Position numbers and translations under genes: made by a program. A stretch of 24,165 bases of DNA, taken from a virus. The stretch covers positions 1 through 24,165 of the IMG/VR virus record IMGVR_UViG_3300009163_000178. One strand, 5' to 3'. The notes beneath the pieces were generated by a model. It searched no databases and was not told the DNA's origin. It worked only from the letters and a program-made list of their open reading frames with translations. Below, piece by piece: positions 1 through 8,800 of this stretch (positions within the stretch are counted from its first letter, which is position 1; every line of letters starts with the position of its first letter).

Positions 1-186
1 TCAGAGAGCCAAGAGTATGAGTACACTACAAATCCTGACGGACACAAGTATTTCTACAAAAAAGACAAGACAGGTCGTTACCGTCAATATGTATGGAACG
101 AAGAAACAAATCGATATAACAAGCTAGGTCACGGAACAGGATTAACCGTAGGTCACCGAGAAGAATACTACGATTACAGTTTCTAA
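1..186 (+). CDS. 3' end of an unidentified gene (partial)
   Basis: Frame 1 is open from the first base to a TAA at 184-186 and gives the last 61 residues of a protein whose start lies outside the window. The fragment is polar and rich in Tyr, Lys and Asn, with a Gly/Thr turn (HGTGLTVG) and a Tyr-rich acidic end (REEYYDYSF). It has no membrane segment and no motif I recognise. An intrinsic terminator begins six bases after the stop, so this gene closes the transcription unit upstream of the packaging genes. That it is coding rests on the open frame, codon use like the neighbouring genes and the terminator right behind it. The product is unknown. Confidence 0.65.
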   Translation, partial: SESQEYEYTTNPDGHKYFYKKDKTGRYRQYVWNEETNRYNKLGHGTGLTVGHREEYYDYSF

Positions 187-191
187 ATAAC

Positions 192-216
192 AAGGGGGCT
201 ACTAAAAGCCCCTTTT
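192..216 (+). terminator. Intrinsic terminator before the packaging genes
   Basis: GGGGCT at 195-200 pairs with AGCCCC at 207-212 around a six-base loop. A G-T wobble and two A-T pairs extend the stem outward, and a run of four T follows. It separates the upstream gene from TerS. The T run leads directly into the ATG at 217, which argues against that ATG being the TerS start. Confidence 0.75.
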
Positions 217-258
217 ATGTTATATACTAGGTCAAACAATAACTTTGGAGTAAAGTTT

Positions 259-684
259 GTGGCTAGTAAAAAAACAGGCAATCCTAGAGGTCGTCCTTCA
301 TCCTATGACCCTTCCTATTGCGATAAGGTCATCGAGTTAGGAAAACTCGGCAAATCATTAGAACAGATGTCCTTTCAGCTAGGCGTACATTACTCTACAC
401 TCACTAGATGGCGTGATGAATTCCCTGATTTTTGCAATGCCTTAACCGACGCACATAGATATTCACAGTGTTGGTGGGAAGAACAGGCTCAAGCACACGT
501 TATAGAACATAAGGATTCTGCTAGGATTAATGCAGGATTATGGGGCAAAATCATGGCAGCTCGATTCCCTGCTACTTACTCTGATAGGCAAAAGGTAGAG
601 ATTTCAGGTGGGATGGAAGTTGACCATGTGAACATTGCTATGGAAGACTTTATTAAAACTTTGCAAAAGGTGGTGGATAAATGA
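259..684 (+). CDS. terS: Terminase small subunit (TerS-like DNA-recognition protein)
   Basis: The 141-residue product is a probable terminase small subunit, which recognises phage DNA and hands it to the large subunit for packaging. After a basic GNPRGRPSS stretch comes a helix-turn-helix-like segment at about residues 33-53 (SLEQMSFQLGVHYSTLTRW), followed by a helical Trp-rich region (QCWWEEQAQ) and a C-terminal segment ending in a predicted helix. Two genes later is an unmistakable TerL, which supports the call. I chose the GTG at 259 because GGAG at 247-250 lies eight bases upstream. The in-frame ATG at 217 would add 14 residues but sits in the terminator T run with no ribosome site. A weak TATACT at 223-228 could be the -10 of its own promoter, but no clear -35 is present. 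Confidence 0.75.
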   Translation: MASKKTGNPRGRPSSYDPSYCDKVIELGKLGKSLEQMSFQLGVHYSTLTRWRDEFPDFCNALTDAHRYSQCWWEEQAQAHVIEHKDSARINAGLWGKIMAARFPATYSDRQKVEISGGMEVDHVNIAMEDFIKTLQKVVDK

Positions 685-905
685 ATATCAGAGCTAAGAC
701 TTGGATTGAGCTACATGCTGACGAAGACCGTCGTGTACGCTATGACGATTTAGAGCACAAGCCTATGCAACGCAGGTTACCCCTCACCGAAGATGAGATA
801 GCGTCTCTATTCGAGGTTAAAGTGGCTACATTGCACGATAGTGCGAACATCTTTAAGTTGATAGACGCTGTGCGTATGATAGAGAAGGCTCATGGTATCG
901 CCTAA
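681..905 (+). CDS. Small conserved phage protein between TerS and TerL
   Basis: This 74-residue protein starts inside the TerS stop (ATGA overlap) and ends 14 bases into TerL, so translation of the three genes looks coupled. It is charged and probably helical, with an Arg/Asp-rich N-terminal half (DEDRRVRYDDL) and a helical C-terminus (KLIDAVRMIEKAH). It has no Cys cluster, membrane segment or catalytic motif. From its place between the terminase genes it could be a packaging accessory factor, but that is inference from position only. Confidence 0.8.
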   Translation: MNIRAKTWIELHADEDRRVRYDDLEHKPMQRRLPLTEDEIASLFEVKVATLHDSANIFKLIDAVRMIEKAHGIA

Positions 906-2316
906 ACAGGCGGAGATGCTCAAGCAAAGCTTGGCTCAAATAATACCTAAGTTAGATAAAGTATCAGCCGAAGTTCTCATTAAGAAAAGTAAGTGGGAGC
1001 TAACTAGGCATGCTTACCAAAAGATGCCTGAAGGTGATTGGTGGAACATATGGCTATTCCTAGCAGGCAGGGGAGCAGGTAAGACTCGTACTGCAGGTGA
1101 ATGCTTATGGCGACTAGCATGGGAGAACCCAAAGACTCGGTGGCTTGTATCTGCTCCAACCTATTCTGATGTCAAGGATGTGTGCTTTATGGGTGAATCA
1201 GGGCTACTGAATATCATGCCAAGGCAGATTATAGAAAAGCATACCGTATCCGATAATGAGATAACCCTGACTAATGGGAGCATTATCAAGGGTATTCCTG
1301 CAAGTGAGCCTGATAGGTTCAGAGGTCCACAGTTTCATGGGGGTTGGCTTGATGAGTTGGCAGCGTGGGATTACTTGGACGAGGCGTGGGATATGATTCA
1401 GTTTGGCATGCGCCTTGGCGATAGACCTATCCTTATCTGTACGACTACCCCAAAGCCCAAGCCACTGATTATTGACTTGGTAAACAGGGATGGAGAGGAT
1501 GTCTTCGTTACAAGAGCGTCTACCTATGACAACCTAGTCAACCTAGCCCCAACCTTCAAACAGCAGATATTGCAGTACGAGGGTACATCGATTGGTAGGC
1601 AAGAGCTTTATGCGGAGATTATCGACCCTGAAGAGGGCGGTATCATTAAGAGGGACATGTTCAGGTTATGGAAGTCTGATAAACCCCTACCACAGTTCCA
1701 ATTCGTGCTACAGAGCTACGATTGCGCTACGAGTGATAAGACGGTCAATGACCCAACCGCTTGCGTTGTCCTAGGCGTATTTAAGCCTTCCCCTGACAAG
1801 CCCATGTCGGTCATGTTGGTAGACTGTTGGTCAGAGAGAATGCAATACCCTGACTTACGTCCAAGGGTAATAGATGAGGCTACCACAATATACGGTGACC
1901 CTGACGAGTTTGGCAACGGTAAGAAGGTTGACCAAATACTGATAGAGGATAAGTCGGCAGGCATAAGCCTGATACAAGACTTACAAAGGGCAGGATTGAA
2001 TGTGAGGGCTTACAACCCAGGTCGTGCTGATAAGACAGCAAGGTTAAATATCGTGAGTCCTATCATCGCTAAGGGACTTATGTACTTGCCTGAGTCAGGC
2101 ATAAATGAGAATCAGGTAAGGGATTGGGTAGAGCCATTCTTGAATCAGGTATGTGCTTTCCCTGAGGTAAGGAACGATGACTATGTAGACGCTCTAACGC
2201 AGGGATTGAGGTTACTGCGAGACATGGGATTCCTGACGGTGGATTCAATTGTAGATAATTCGGATATGTATGTGGATGAAACTAGACCTAGGAGGGTAAA
2301 CCCTTATGCAGTTTAA
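892..2316 (+). CDS. terL: Terminase large subunit, ATPase and nuclease
   Basis: This is the packaging motor, which hydrolyses ATP to drive DNA through the portal and cuts concatemers. The 474 residues are a normal TerL length. The N-terminal ATPase has Walker A GRGAGKT at 59-65, Walker B WLDE at 152-155 and the coupling motif TTTPKP at 184-189. The C-terminal RNase H-like nuclease shows its expected acidic residues: D277 in SYDCATS, E352 and D353 in LIEDKSAG, and D429, D430 and D433 in NDDYVDA. The arrangement resembles the Terminase_6 type. The start overlaps the previous gene by 14 bases, with AGAAGG just upstream. No active-site residue appears to be missing, so it should be functional. 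Confidence 0.97.
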   Translation: MVSPKQAEMLKQSLAQIIPKLDKVSAEVLIKKSKWELTRHAYQKMPEGDWWNIWLFLAGRGAGKTRTAGECLWRLAWENPKTRWLVSAPTYSDVKDVCFMGESGLLNIMPRQIIEKHTVSDNEITLTNGSIIKGIPASEPDRFRGPQFHGGWLDELAAWDYLDEAWDMIQFGMRLGDRPILICTTTPKPKPLIIDLVNRDGEDVFVTRASTYDNLVNLAPTFKQQILQYEGTSIGRQELYAEIIDPEEGGIIKRDMFRLWKSDKPLPQFQFVLQSYDCATSDKTVNDPTACVVLGVFKPSPDKPMSVMLVDCWSERMQYPDLRPRVIDEATTIYGDPDEFGNGKKVDQILIEDKSAGISLIQDLQRAGLNVRAYNPGRADKTARLNIVSPIIAKGLMYLPESGINENQVRDWVEPFLNQVCAFPEVRNDDYVDALTQGLRLLRDMGFLTVDSIVDNSDMYVDETRPRRVNPYAV

Positions 2317-2512
2317 TAACAAGTGGAAGACTTGCAAATGCGGATTACACTTTCAGGATGTTAACTTTATACAGGCTCGTATCAGAGGGTATTGTTGCAA
2401 AGTATGCCGTACTGAGTTGGTAACTACAACGAGAGCAAAAAGGTTAAAAGATGCCTTCAGTAGGCGTTGTATTGAATTGAATGCCTTAATTAACTCAGTG
2501 TTTGCAAAGTAG
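2306..2512 (+). CDS. Small Cys-rich, zinc-ribbon-like protein
   Basis: This 68-residue basic protein has two Cys pairs: CKC at residues 10-12 and CCKVC at 30-34. They are about 18 residues apart, as in small zinc ribbons. The C-terminal half is a Lys/Arg-rich helix with no further Cys. The gene overlaps the end of TerL by 11 bases. A strong AGGAGGG at 2290-2296 lies inside the TerL coding sequence just before its ATG, which is the best argument that it is real. The next feature is a terminator, so it is the last gene of the packaging unit. Zinc binding and any DNA- or RNA-binding role are inferred from the Cys spacing only. Confidence 0.75.
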   Translation: MQFNNKWKTCKCGLHFQDVNFIQARIRGYCCKVCRTELVTTTRAKRLKDAFSRRCIELNALINSVFAK

Positions 2513-2543
2513 TAAAAACTCGTGTAAGATGGTGTTATGCAGA

Positions 2544-2637
2544 TTTCCACCTGTATAAAGCCTTTAAGTAGGTTCTATGCCCTGTCGGTAAACAGCCGAC
2601 ATTTGGGGTGGAAACATAGAATCTTCTTAAGGGTTTT
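2544..2637 (+). ncRNA. Possible structured RNA with competing pseudoknot pairing
   Basis: TTTCCACC at 2544-2551 is perfectly complementary to GGTGGAAA at 2607-2614. The second segment lies inside the loop side of the long hairpin at 2557-2637, immediately before its 3' arm, so the pairing would form a pseudoknot. Only five bases join the first segment to the 5' arm, which looks too short to span the whole 22-pair stem. The two pairings may therefore be alternatives, with the outer part of the terminator opening when the pseudoknot forms. I matched no known riboswitch or ribozyme consensus. It could also be a chance 8-base complement. Confidence 0.35.
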
Positions 2638-2639
2638 TT
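2557..2639 (+). terminator. Long compound terminator after the packaging genes
   Basis: The arms 2557-2579 and 2615-2637 pair almost end to end, as about 22 pairs with a few G-T wobbles and one T-T mismatch: AAAGCCTTTAAG with CTTAAGGGTTTT, then GGTTCTATG with CATAGAATC. The apex carries a second hairpin, TGTCGG at 2583-2588 with CCGACA at 2596-2601. Six T follow the stem. It ends the TerS-TerL transcript and is far longer than a typical intrinsic terminator. Confidence 0.7.
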
Positions 2640-2650
2640 CTATGGAGGAG

Positions 2651-2690
2651 AAGAAAAACATAAGTGAATGCACATTTATGTTTTCTTTTT
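2651..2690 (+). terminator. Second hairpin with flanking A and T runs
   Basis: AAAACATAA at 2655-2663 pairs with TTATGTTTT at 2676-2684, and GTG pairs with CAC at the tip around an AATG loop, with a two-base bulge. Poly-T follows on the 3' side and poly-A precedes on the 5' side, so it could act in either direction. No gene is seen on the minus strand. It is probably a back-up to the compound terminator just upstream. Confidence 0.5.
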
Positions 2691-2800
2691 CTTCTTTTGC
2701 TTTTGGACTTTCCTGAATTAACAGGGTTACTTTTCTTTATGGGGGGTAAGGGGGGATTTGAAGTTTTCCTTTTCTTCTATTTTCTTTTGTGGGTGGGGCA

Positions 2801-2829
2801 TTCCTTTTCCCAATAATTGCGTATATAAT
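2801..2829 (+). promoter_or_regulatory. Sigma70-type promoter for the virion gene block
   Basis: A perfect -10 hexamer TATAAT at 2824-2829 lies 17 bases after a weak -35-like TTCCTT at 2801-2806. Transcription would begin near 2836, giving a leader of about 18 bases that contains GGGG at 2844-2847 ahead of the ATG at 2854. The position right after two terminators makes a restart promoter logical. The -35 is poor, so a phage activator or a host factor could be needed. Confidence 0.55.
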
Positions 2830-2853
2830 CAGTAAAACAACTATGGGGTAACC

Positions 2854-5800
2854 ATGCCTATTCCATCACCTGCTCGAATGAAAGCGATGTTGCAGATTGC
2901 AAAAGACCGCAAGCTGATGAACATTCGAAAAGAATTAAGTGGTGAGAGGGCTCGTCAAGCAGAGATAATGCGGTATGTAGAACCTACTACCCCAATCGTT
3001 CCTGTAGCAGATGAAGTTGTCATGAAGGAGTTTATCCGTAGGCACGGTAATCCTGATGTCATTGAAGGCGACCAACGCCAAGAGAATCAAAACAAATTTC
3101 TTGAAGGCTCAAAGACTAGAGAGCCCCTATATCATATTACCCCTAAAGACTTGACAACAATCAAGGCAGGTGGCGATGACCCCACAATGAGCGGTGAAGC
3201 TACATGGCTAACTTCAAACAAAGAACATCAGCCTGCAATGCACAATGTTGCAGGAAGTGGCGGATTTGATAAATCAGGATACCGTGAAGGCACAAATGTA
3301 ATGCCTTTATATATGAGTTCTAAGAACCCATTAATCTTAGATGATGTAGGAATGCTTGATTGGGCAAAAGATGTATTTGCCAACGGTAGCGATGAGTTTC
3401 CATATTTAATGCCTAAAGAATGGGCTGATGCCGTCAAAGATGCAGGATATGATTCAATACACCTTCTTGACCCCCATGGTGGTGGTAAAAACACTAAAGA
3501 CTATGAATACATCTCTTTGTATCCTGAGACTCAGCTCAAGTCCGCAATAGGAAACCAAGGTACATTTGACCCTAACGAGCCTGACATTACTAAAGCCCAT
3601 GGAGGGGCAGTACACATGGCAGGTGGCGGTGACGCTATTAGTATGGCTATAAAAATGGCTAAAAAAGCTACACAGAATGTGTTGCCACAGGCTCAACGAG
3701 AAGCCAACCTGCAAAAGTTCCTTGCCCCATCAGTAGAAAAACGTAGGATGTATCACGGCAGTAAAGAGCCAAACATTACAGAGTTTAAGACTAGAAAAGA
3801 CTTGACCAACGAAGATAATATGACAGGTCACTATGCTGATGAGCGTGACGCTGTGTTCTTATCACCAGACCCAGAATTTTCCAAAGACTTTTCTGTTTGG
3901 GGATATACCGATGAAGGTAAAGCACCGACTACATATCCTGTTTATGCGCAAGTAGAAAGACCATTTGATTTCGACAATCCTGAGCATTTACAGAAGGTCA
4001 AAGCAACTTACCTTGATATGTTTCATAACCCTGAATCAGAGTTTTATGACCCACATATTACATCTTCTGAGCGGTCTATGGACTTGCATAGGTTTAATCA
4101 AAAAGTTGATGATTTGCCTAAAGATGAAAACAATTGGGGAAGAATTGAAAACCAACAATTTCAAGACGTGTTAAAAGACTTAGGCTTTGATTCCTTTTAC
4201 ACTCGTGAACGAGGGACTAAGAACCTTGGTATTTACGACCCTAACAGGATTAAGTCTGCTATAGGCAATCGAGGTACTTATGACCTTGGTGAGTCCGACA
4301 TCAATAAAGCAAGAGGCGGAGCAATACATATGGCTAAAGGCGGAGCAGAAGCGATTAAGCAAGCCATTAAGCAGGCTAAGAACTTACCACCACCTGAGAA
4401 CGCACAACGTACACAAATAATTGGCACACTCCCTACTTACGAGAAGGCTAGAATGCTCTTTGAGTTAAACAAAGCCAAGGGTAAAGGAATTGATTACGGA
4501 GCAGGTTTAGGAGAAGGCGCAAAGATACTGAAAGCGGATACTTATGAGCCGTACCCTAAGGATTGGAAACCAACCTTTACTAATCCTGAAGACATCCCTG
4601 ACGAAGAGTATGGCAAGTTAACCAACCTCAATGTGCTGAATGTTGTCCCAAGGGAAGTAAGGGACGAGATGGTATTGGATATGGGTAGAGTCATGCGTCC
4701 TAAGTCACATGGCATTATTACTACTCGTGGTGCTGATGTAATGAACGCAAAAGGCAAAAAAGGTCCTGAGCCAATGTCAGTAATTACAAGCCGTGAAACA
4801 TACCAAAAGGGCTTTGACAAGAACGAGTTGGTTGACTACCTCAGATACATGCTCGGAGATGACTTCGACATTGACAAACTCAACCTAGGTCCTGCAGGTG
4901 CAATGGTTCAGAAGAAGGCAGGCGGTGGAGAAGTTATCAAGCAAGCGGTCAAACAGGCTAAGAAAGCAAGTAAAGCAGAAAACACTGCGAGGGGCTTGTA
5001 TCACCCAATTGGAGGTGGCAAGAAACTTGTTAGACCGATTAGCGAGATGGGTATTAAATCAGTTGACAACCCTGATATGCCTTTAGTTCCTAAGAAGATA
5101 ATCACATACGAAGATATGCTTGGTGGGGTAGGTGTTCCATTAACGGTAGATAGGTCAGGAGCAGGAAAGCTTATTCAAGAGGTTGGTGGAGAGCCTTTAA
5201 TAAGGGAAGTACCAACGCAAGGTGGAATTGATTACACAAGGTGGAACGAGGCTTTTGCGTCACTTCCTAACGTCGCTAATCGTTATGGCAACCGAATAGT
5301 AGAAGCGTCCAAGATGAAGGGTGTTGACCCTGATAAGATATTTGGGCTATCTAATTTAATGAGCCACACAGGTATTGATTTTAGCCATCAGCCCATGGAA
5401 GTTTTATTAAATCAGTTTGACCCTACGTTGCTTGACAAGAAAAGAGTAGTTGAATTCAACACAGCAGTACAAAGTCAACCTGTAGTTAATCAAAAAACAA
5501 AAAAAGTAACCTATCCATTTATTAATTTTGCAGGTATTGAAACTCCTGAAGGTCGTCAAGAATTATTGGAGACATCTAATTATGGTGGCGAACTTCGTAA
5601 GAATGTCATGCATAAAATGAATTTGGGTGATTTTGAAGACATGGAATTTCCAAGTATCGCAGAAGCGAGGACAGCTACCACTGAGCCAAGACTATTAGAT
5701 GAGCCAACAGCCACAGTTGGACATAATGTAGCAAGATTTAATCCTGAAGGAATTGTTACTTATGAAACCGATAAACCGCACTACAGTTATACAGGTGTGA

Positions 5801-8800
5801 TTAAAGGTCATCCAACACTAGGCGGATATGCAGGTGAGGCAGAACAAACATTGCCCATGAATGACATTTTTCAAGAATATTTTGATGTTAGACGAGCATT
5901 AGACAAGCCTGAAGGCTCAGATATGCGAGCCTTATCCATGTCTATGCCTATTCAAAAGTTTGACGATGAATGGTTGGATAGAGTTAAAAAAGCTCAAGAG
6001 GCTCGTGACCTTAAAATTAAAACAGGCGAATTCAAAGCAGGCGGAGCTGTCGGCATGAAAGAAGGTGGCAAAGGCACTGTATCTTTAGAGGGAGTTCGTT
6101 ACGAACCTGACCCTATATACACTGACCCTATGGGTGCTACAGTACCAATTGGCACAGTCGAAGATGAGAGTATATGGAAACCCATCCTTAAAGACGACCA
6201 AATGCGCTTAGAGCTTGCTAAACAGCCTAAGCCTATAGCAACACCAATCAGCTTTGGTAAAGAGCCCTATCGTGACCCACTGACAGGCATATTAGTAGAT
6301 GACCCATTAAGTGCGTTACCTCCTGGGGCGAACGTCAAGCCTTCTACAAAGTATCCGCAGGTAACTCCGTTCCCTACAAGCCTAGAGCCACCAAAGAATA
6401 CAATGACCGCGGCAGGAATAATCGAGCCATTAGCAACGGTTGCTAGTGCAGTGCCTACATTTATGGGTGCGCTACCTTATGCATTCGGCAAGAGCCTAAT
6501 AACTAATAGTGACTTCCCTACTAACTTCAATGAAGCGATGAGCGCAGGTACTTATATACCTCGCACACAAGAAGGCTTAGAAAACCTTGAGAGCGTATCT
6601 GACAAGTTAGACAAGGTAATGAGGGAATACAAGCTTGCTCCAATCATGCCTGAATTGCACGGTCTTGAGCCGATAATCGGTGCAGGTCTTAAACAGGGTG
6701 TTAAAGCAGGTGTAAGGGGTGGGACTAACCTAACTAAAGGTTTAGGTGAAAAAGCCTACCTATCCACTGAGAACATGCTTAGAAATCAAGGGTTGATGCC
6801 AAGCGTAGTTCCCCAAGGACAAACCACTACCGCTCCAATTTCTCCAAAAGATGACTTTGGGTTCTATTCTAAGTTAGAGAGAAGTGCGCTTAATCTACAG
6901 CGTAAGCAAGGTAACGGACAGGCGTTCATCAATGAACTTAGGACGAAGGGTGCAACACCTGAAGAGTTAGATATGTCAGGGCTAAAGGAGTTCTTGGCTA
7001 CTAAACCAAACTTTACAAAGCAAGAAGTACAAGATTATGTACAGATGCACAGACCTAAGCTAAACGAGAGGGTTTTGGTTGACAGACCTGCGTTAGATTC
7101 TATGATTAACGAAAAGTTAAAGACATTTGGGTATTCGGTTGAAGATACAATAGAAGGTGCTACAGGTGAGCCGTCCTATCTTTTCCGTGATAAGGATAGT
7201 AATGAAGTTGATTACGAAGACTTGCCGTCTGATGTCCAAGACTTCATTTCTGAAAACTTTAGTAGCAACAATATACCTAGTGCAAAATATGCAGACATGA
7301 AGGGTACAAGAACCCCTGGCGGTGAGAACTATCGTGAGGTGTTGATTACCTATCCTAAAAGGGCAGAACGAGGTTCTGACAGTGTTGAAAGAAAGAACGA
7401 GATAGCCAAGGTTATATTTGGTGCTGATTCTTACGACAGCCTTAATTACAGACAAAAAGAGTCTGTTTTATCACGTTTCCGATTAGAGTCACAGGTATAT
7501 AACAAAGGACATTTTGGTGATGTTGCTGACAATGTAATGGCACATTTACGTCTAGATGACCGTACAGATGTCGATGGCAAGAAGGGGACTTTAGTCGATG
7601 AGTTGCAGTCTGACATACATCAAGAAGGTAGAGAATCAGGGTATAAAAAAGAATATGAAGAAAGTGATGAAATCAATCAGTTGCTCAAAAAACGTGGCAA
7701 TGAAGGATTAATGGCTAATGAAGTAAAACAACTTGATAAGCTAATTACGAACGCTACGCTAGTTCCTGATGCCCCATATAAAGAAGATTGGTACAAAGTC
7801 GGCTTAAAGAAGGCTATCCAAAAGGCTGTAGAGAATGGCGATGACAGGATATATACACCAACAGGCAAAGACTTAATTGACCGCTATGAGAGTGAGTTGC
7901 GTAAGAATGTAGACTACATCAGCTACGAGCCATTTGAAGAAGATGGCGTTAAATATTACGAAATTAGTGCAGGAAAAAATGGTGAAGAAGTTTTTAGTAA
8001 AGAGGGTGTAAATGAAGAAGAACTCCAAAAATTACTTGGTAAGAGTATAGCCAAAAAGATTATTAATAATCAAGGTGAAAGTGCAGGTACTGATTATCGA
8101 CCTGATTGGAAAATGCTTGTAGGTGATGATTTATCCATCGGTGGTTCAGGCATGATTGAATACTACGACAAAAGATACCCTGCTTACCTTAAAAGCTTTG
8201 CTGAAAAATACGGTGGCACTGTTGGCGAAACAAAAATATATTTAAATAAAAAATATTACCTTGCAGACTCTGAAGGCAATCTTTTAAGTGATGTCGCTTA
8301 TGAAACAGAAAAGCAAGCCCTAGAAAAGGGCAATTATATGAATTACAGTGACACTTACCCTAATTGGCAAGTTGCTCAGAAAAAAGAAATAACCCAAGAC
8401 GATATGAGAAAGTTATATGGGTATTCTGACGAAGAATGGGCAAAAGTGTCGGATAAGCAAAAAAATGCCATGGCTAATACTTTGAATAAAGATGTATTAC
8501 GCAAAGTTTATTACTACGAGCCATCCGAAGAAGCTAAGAAGAAGATTATCGGTGGATTGCCATACAAAGAGGGTGGCATAGTCAAGATGGCAGGTGGTGG
8601 AGGAGTTAAGAAGGCAGCTCAAAACGCTATCAAGACCGCATCACAGGGTAAGGTTGGACAGCTTGCCAATAAAGATTTACTGACCGTGCAAGATTTCCAC
8701 ACAAGCTTGGGAGATGCTATCAGAGCTCGTGCAATGGAAGCACAAAAACAAATGGATTCATGGGATTATAAGTATTCTCCTGACCAATATGTTTTTACTG

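Larger units (their letters stand above)
2513..2853 (+). other. Gene-free region between the packaging and virion genes
   Basis: This 341-base stretch has no credible open frame on either strand. In order it holds a long compound hairpin with a T run, a second A/T-flanked hairpin, pyrimidine-only tracts at about 2681-2698 and 2765-2788, G tracts at 2741-2746, 2750-2755, 2791-2793 and 2795-2798, and a promoter at 2801-2829. Transcription therefore appears to stop and restart here. The individual elements are listed separately. Confidence 0.85.

Noticed and set aside
223-228. TATACT as a promoter for TerS
   Set aside because: No -35 was convincing at 16-18 bases upstream, so it is mentioned only as a possibility in the TerS entry.
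217-258. ATG at 217 as TerS start
   Set aside because: It has no ribosome site and sits in the terminator T run, whereas the GTG at 259 has GGAG at good spacing.
2544-2637. HDV-like ribozyme or tRNA reading of the structured region
   Set aside because: The strand order is partly HDV-like, but there is no joining segment with a catalytic C before the last helix and the first stem does not begin with G. No cloverleaf or acceptor stem can be drawn.
2681-2829. Calling the gene-free region a cos or pac site
   Set aside because: Proximity to the terminase genes is suggestive, but nothing in the sequence marks a cut site. Read-end mapping would be needed.
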